From the NCBI GenBank assembly GCA_900617975.1, contig UZAE01012668.1:1-34246 (forward strand): 34,246 bases of DNA, in the 5' to 3' direction. Position numbers and translations under genes: made by a program. The stretch is from Rodentolepis nana. Lineage: Eukaryota > Platyhelminthes > Cestoda > Cyclophyllidea > Hymenolepididae. Positions 31,338 to 34,246 of the stretch are shown here, one piece after another. The notes under the pieces are model-generated. The model had not been told where the DNA came from and ran no database searches. It was given only the letters and a program-made list of their open reading frames with translations. Numbering within the stretch: position 1 is the stretch's first letter; each line of letters opens with the position of its first letter.

Positions 31338-31787
31338 CACTCCACCATCCCCCCACTGCCCCGTTTTCTCTTGTATATAAATTTAAGATTTTTATAAAAT
31401 TTTCAACTTATGAATTAATTCACTTTTTGTAATGGATTGAGCTACACGCGGTAGTGTCTCGTTAAGTCAAATTGCGTTAAGTGAACCGTGCGGATGCGAC
31501 TAGAATGCCAATACGTTTTATTCAGCGTGCTAATCTTTTATCCCGTCGATGAACCGCGTTTCCCCGAACGTCGTCTACTTAGTGCGGTCAAGTCAAGGTA
31601 ATTGTGCCAATTTAAATAATGGGAGGTTACAGCACGGGATGGCTATTATCGGATTGACAAAGGGTAGGCCAGGCCTCAATACAATAGAAAATGAGTAAAA
31701 TCCTCATTGTCTCCAGCCATAATCATAATTTCCCAGATAAGTCGGTTACGGCCGATTGTTCTCATCCCACTGGCCAATATGCTCTAG
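31338..31787. other. Intergenic DNA after ERCC2
   Basis: Contains the presumed ERCC2 3' untranslated region. No canonical AATAAA was found close after the stop; only AT-rich variants near 31374 are present. A moderately GC-richer stretch follows (about 31440-31640) with no recognised gene. Confidence 0.35.
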
Positions 31788-31800
31788 GCATTACAGACAT

Positions 31801-32121
31801 TTATTTATATCAAATGGCAGGCGTTTTGTAGTTATCATTAGCCCTTCACTTGACTTCAGGCTTCACAGAGGGGAAGGAACATCAAAGTTAAAAAGTCGAG
31901 AGGGAAGCAGGAACAAAAGAGTGTTTCAATGATGTAAAAGAGACAGACACAAAGGTAGAGTGAAAAAGGTGAGGTGAGTAATGTGAAAGTACTCGAATAT
32001 GACATACAGTGGGGTGATGGTAGTTTGAAGTCAGAAGTCAATTACTGGTTAATAGACTTTTGTCGTATGAGTATACGCAGTCCAGGGTGCAGCACGTGGA
32101 AGTAAGTCTTTAGTACACCCC
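31801..32121 (-). mobile_element. Dispersed retroposon copy, near full length
   Basis: Antisense on plus, from TTATATCAAATGGCAGGCG to the head with CACGTGGAAGTAAGTC. The target duplication is 13 bp with one mismatch (GCATTACAGACAT at 31788-31800, GCATCACAGACAT at 32122-32134), which suggests a somewhat older insertion. Confidence 0.88.
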
Positions 32122-32134
32122 GCATCACAGACAT

Positions 32135-32605
32135 AGACTTTCAGAAACCGAGCGGTCAAATACTACAAGTTGAACATGATAATATAAAGTAAATAGCGGA
32201 CAACCTAATGAATCTGAGTCTCTTCTCAATTTTCAACTTTCCAAAGCTATTGTTTCCATGTTTAGAGACTTTCACTTGGTTAAAAATCACATTTTTCGCC
32301 ATGGTTAATAGCTCCGTCCTACAAGTGGGGCAGTGTATTCTACTAACGGCTCTCTCTCTCTCCCCCTCTCATGCTGGCAGAATTAGGCAAATGTAAGTGC
32401 TTTGAATTTCTTACCTTCTTATGCATTTGTGTGTCGAGTGCTGGAGAGAGCCTAAAGGTACAGTCAAATAACACGCGTCTGATTTTGGACAACCGATTTG
32501 ATAAAGTAAACACTTGAATCAATCTTTAAAATACCTCATATTCTGGGTTAGGCACTTTAGAGATATTCGGTAGCATGCTTTGTACGATATTTAGGTCATA
32601 TTGTA
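32135..32605. other. Intergenic DNA
   Basis: No gene recognised. A CT-rich simple stretch lies at about 32349-32368. Confidence 0.35.
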
Positions 32606-32618
32606 TGCTTGGCCTAAT

Positions 32619-32939
32619 GGGATGTGCGATAGACTTATCACCACTTGGTGCACCCTGGGCAACGTATACTCATATGGCAAAAAGTCTATCAATGGGCAGT
32701 TGACTTCTGACTACAAACAACCATTACCCCACTGTATGTCATATTCGACTACTTCTACAATACTCACCTCACCTTTTTTCTACCTTCGTATCTGTCTCTT
32801 TTACATCTTTGAAACACTCTTCTGTTCCTCTCCTCCTCTCGACTTTTTCACTTTGATTTTCCTTCCCCTCTGTGAAGCCTAAAGTCAACTAAAGGGCTAA
32901 TGATAATTATCAAAACCCCTGCCATTAGATATAAATAAA
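32619..32939 (+). mobile_element. Dispersed retroposon copy, opposite orientation
   Basis: Sense on plus: head GATGTGCGATAGACTTATC, GTATACTCAT, pyrimidine-rich body, and tail GCCATTAGATATAAATAAA. The target duplication is TTGGCCTAAT (32609-32618 and 32943-32952), extendable to 13 bp with one mismatch. It lies about 500 bp from the opposite-facing copy at 31801-32121, making an inverted pair. Confidence 0.88.
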
Positions 32940-32952
32940 TGTTTGGCCTAAT

Positions 32953-33955
32953 CAAATTCAGTTTATGGTATCTTTTCTACCTCTGTAAGTTGTTTGATCC
33001 GCAAATAGTGCTTTGTTTAATTGCATCTCTTATCAATATTTATACCCTTTTCCATAATTTATTTATTTATTTGTGAATCTATCCTTTCTTAACTTATTAA
33101 TCTTTATTACCAAAGAGGAACTTAGAACATACTACGTTCTTGGCTGTACAATCATGAGGATTAAAATTCAATAATGACAATTGGTTAATGAATAGTTCAC
33201 CACTCCTTGGCAGTGACGATTAATTCGTATCAGGCAAATCTCGGCTCTCCCTCTCACAGGATGTGAAAATTTAATCCATTGAAAGACCTCGGCTACCACC
33301 TTCATCATTTTACACCCCATTGAGCGCAATAGTCAACAGCTCCTCCCATGGGAACTGGCGTAATAATAGTGAATGCAAGGTCCTAAGTTATACGCAAATG
33401 CTTGTTGCAGATAAGTACTGTTCTCTTACCCTTCTTTAAGTTTAATAATTAGTAACAACTTCAAGTACTTTACCTCCGAAAGATTTAAGTCTTTCAGAAG
33501 ATAAGGGTTATTAAATCGCCACATATTCCATCAATAATCCATAATCTCAAGACATCAGATGTGATACCTATGGTAGGCAGACAGTTAAACTTACCAATTA
33601 AAGGAAGATATCAGGTACATGTTACTCCAGAGTTGAGTAGATAATGTGTAACATTCACAATCCAAATTGACAAATCCTCATATCATCTCTTGACTTTGAG
33701 ACCTAAAACCCCAGAATCCATTCATTATACATACATAAACGGTAACCTGTAGGACTCCTTTCCATCTCCCGTTTTGTCTCAATTGAGTGCATTTGAGGAA
33801 AATGAATTACCAAGACACTAGATGCGCAGAGTGGCAATGGACCTGTCGTAAATTTGTGCCTTGACTGACGTGTACTTTCATGGAGTTAGTCAAAAGTCAA
33901 GGCTTGTCGAAAAAAGGAGGCAAAACGGGTTCTGTGCATGCAATGCTCGGGACTA
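32953..33955. other. Intergenic AT-rich DNA
   Basis: No gene or repeat recognised apart from a short TTTA simple repeat near 33057-33073. Confidence 0.4.
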
Positions 33956-34246
33956 GGGGTGTGCGATAGACTTACCTCCACGTGGTGCACACTGGACAAC
34001 GTATACTCATGCGGCAAAAAAGTCTATTAACCGGTAGTTGACTTCTCACTTCAAATTACCATCACCCCACTGTATGATATATTCGACTACTTCCGCAGTA
34101 CTTACCTCGCCTTTCATCTACCTTTGTGTCTGTCTCTTTTATATCTATAAATCACTCTTCTGTTCCCCCCCCCCCCCTCTCGACTTTTTTCGATTTGATG
34201 TTCCTCTCCCTCTGTGAAGCCTGAAGTCAATTAAAGGGCGAATAGT
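33956..34246 (+). mobile_element. Dispersed retroposon copy, cut by window edge
   Basis: Sense on plus, starting GGGGTGTGCGATAGACTTACC and running through the pyrimidine-rich body, including a run of thirteen C at 34165-34177, up to AAAGGGCGAATAGT. The tail and right-hand target duplication lie beyond the window. Confidence 0.86.

Noticed and set aside
32613..32620. Box A-like TGGCCTAATGG at the head of a retroposon copy
   Set aside because: Most of it is the target-site duplication (TTGGCCTAAT occurs again after the tail) and other copies lack it, so it is host DNA and not a promoter.
32601..32882. 93-codon open frame in a retroposon copy
   Set aside because: The retroposon body is pyrimidine-rich and opens frames by composition; frames are not conserved between copies.

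Overview
This window looks like nuclear DNA of a small-intron metazoan, most probably a flatworm (tapeworm or fluke). The evidence is AT-rich DNA, conserved eukaryotic genes cut into many exons, 5'-proximal introns of only 32-44 nt followed by kilobase-scale 3' introns, and TTTAG acceptor-like sites a few bases before three of the four start codons. The species call is inference; the gene calls rest on reconstructed, frame-consistent exon chains.

Layout: (1) 1-3017, minus strand: a decayed non-LTR retrotransposon (Jockey/I-like endonuclease plus reverse transcriptase) riddled with short tandem duplications, with part of a dispersed short repeat at its 5' side. (2) 3450-4193, plus: mitochondrial GrpE co-chaperone in three exons. 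(3) 4570-4860: an unrecognised degenerate open stretch. (4) 5882-6559, minus: an intronless SFT2-family Golgi/endosome membrane protein. (5) 8421-16171, plus: a PH-FYVE protein of the Phafin (PLEKHF) family in ten exons. (6) 16172-21474: a largely empty AT-rich gap holding a poly-G tract with an N, an unusual copy of the short repeat and a GC-rich minisatellite. (7) 21475-31337, plus: the complete XPD/ERCC2 helicase of TFIIH in eighteen exons (804 residues). (8) 31338-34246: repeat-rich intergenic DNA with three more copies of the short repeat.

The most distinctive element is a dispersed retroposon of about 320 bp. It is present nine times (full, truncated or chimeric) between 3018 and the right edge. 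Six copies are bracketed by recognisable target-site duplications of 10-16 bp, and the family ends in an ATAA-type tail. It shows no clear tRNA-type promoter, carries consensus splice donors on its antisense strand, and has landed in introns of both PLEKHF and ERCC2. One copy has a different 5' head. Another partial copy adjoins the 5' side of the LINE, which may point to the family's origin.

The four genes are unrelated housekeeping functions (mitochondrial protein import and folding, vesicle traffic, endosomal phosphoinositide signalling, transcription and DNA repair). Their adjacency does not suggest a shared pathway. I see no CRISPR array, prokaryotic operon, rRNA or intact tRNA gene.
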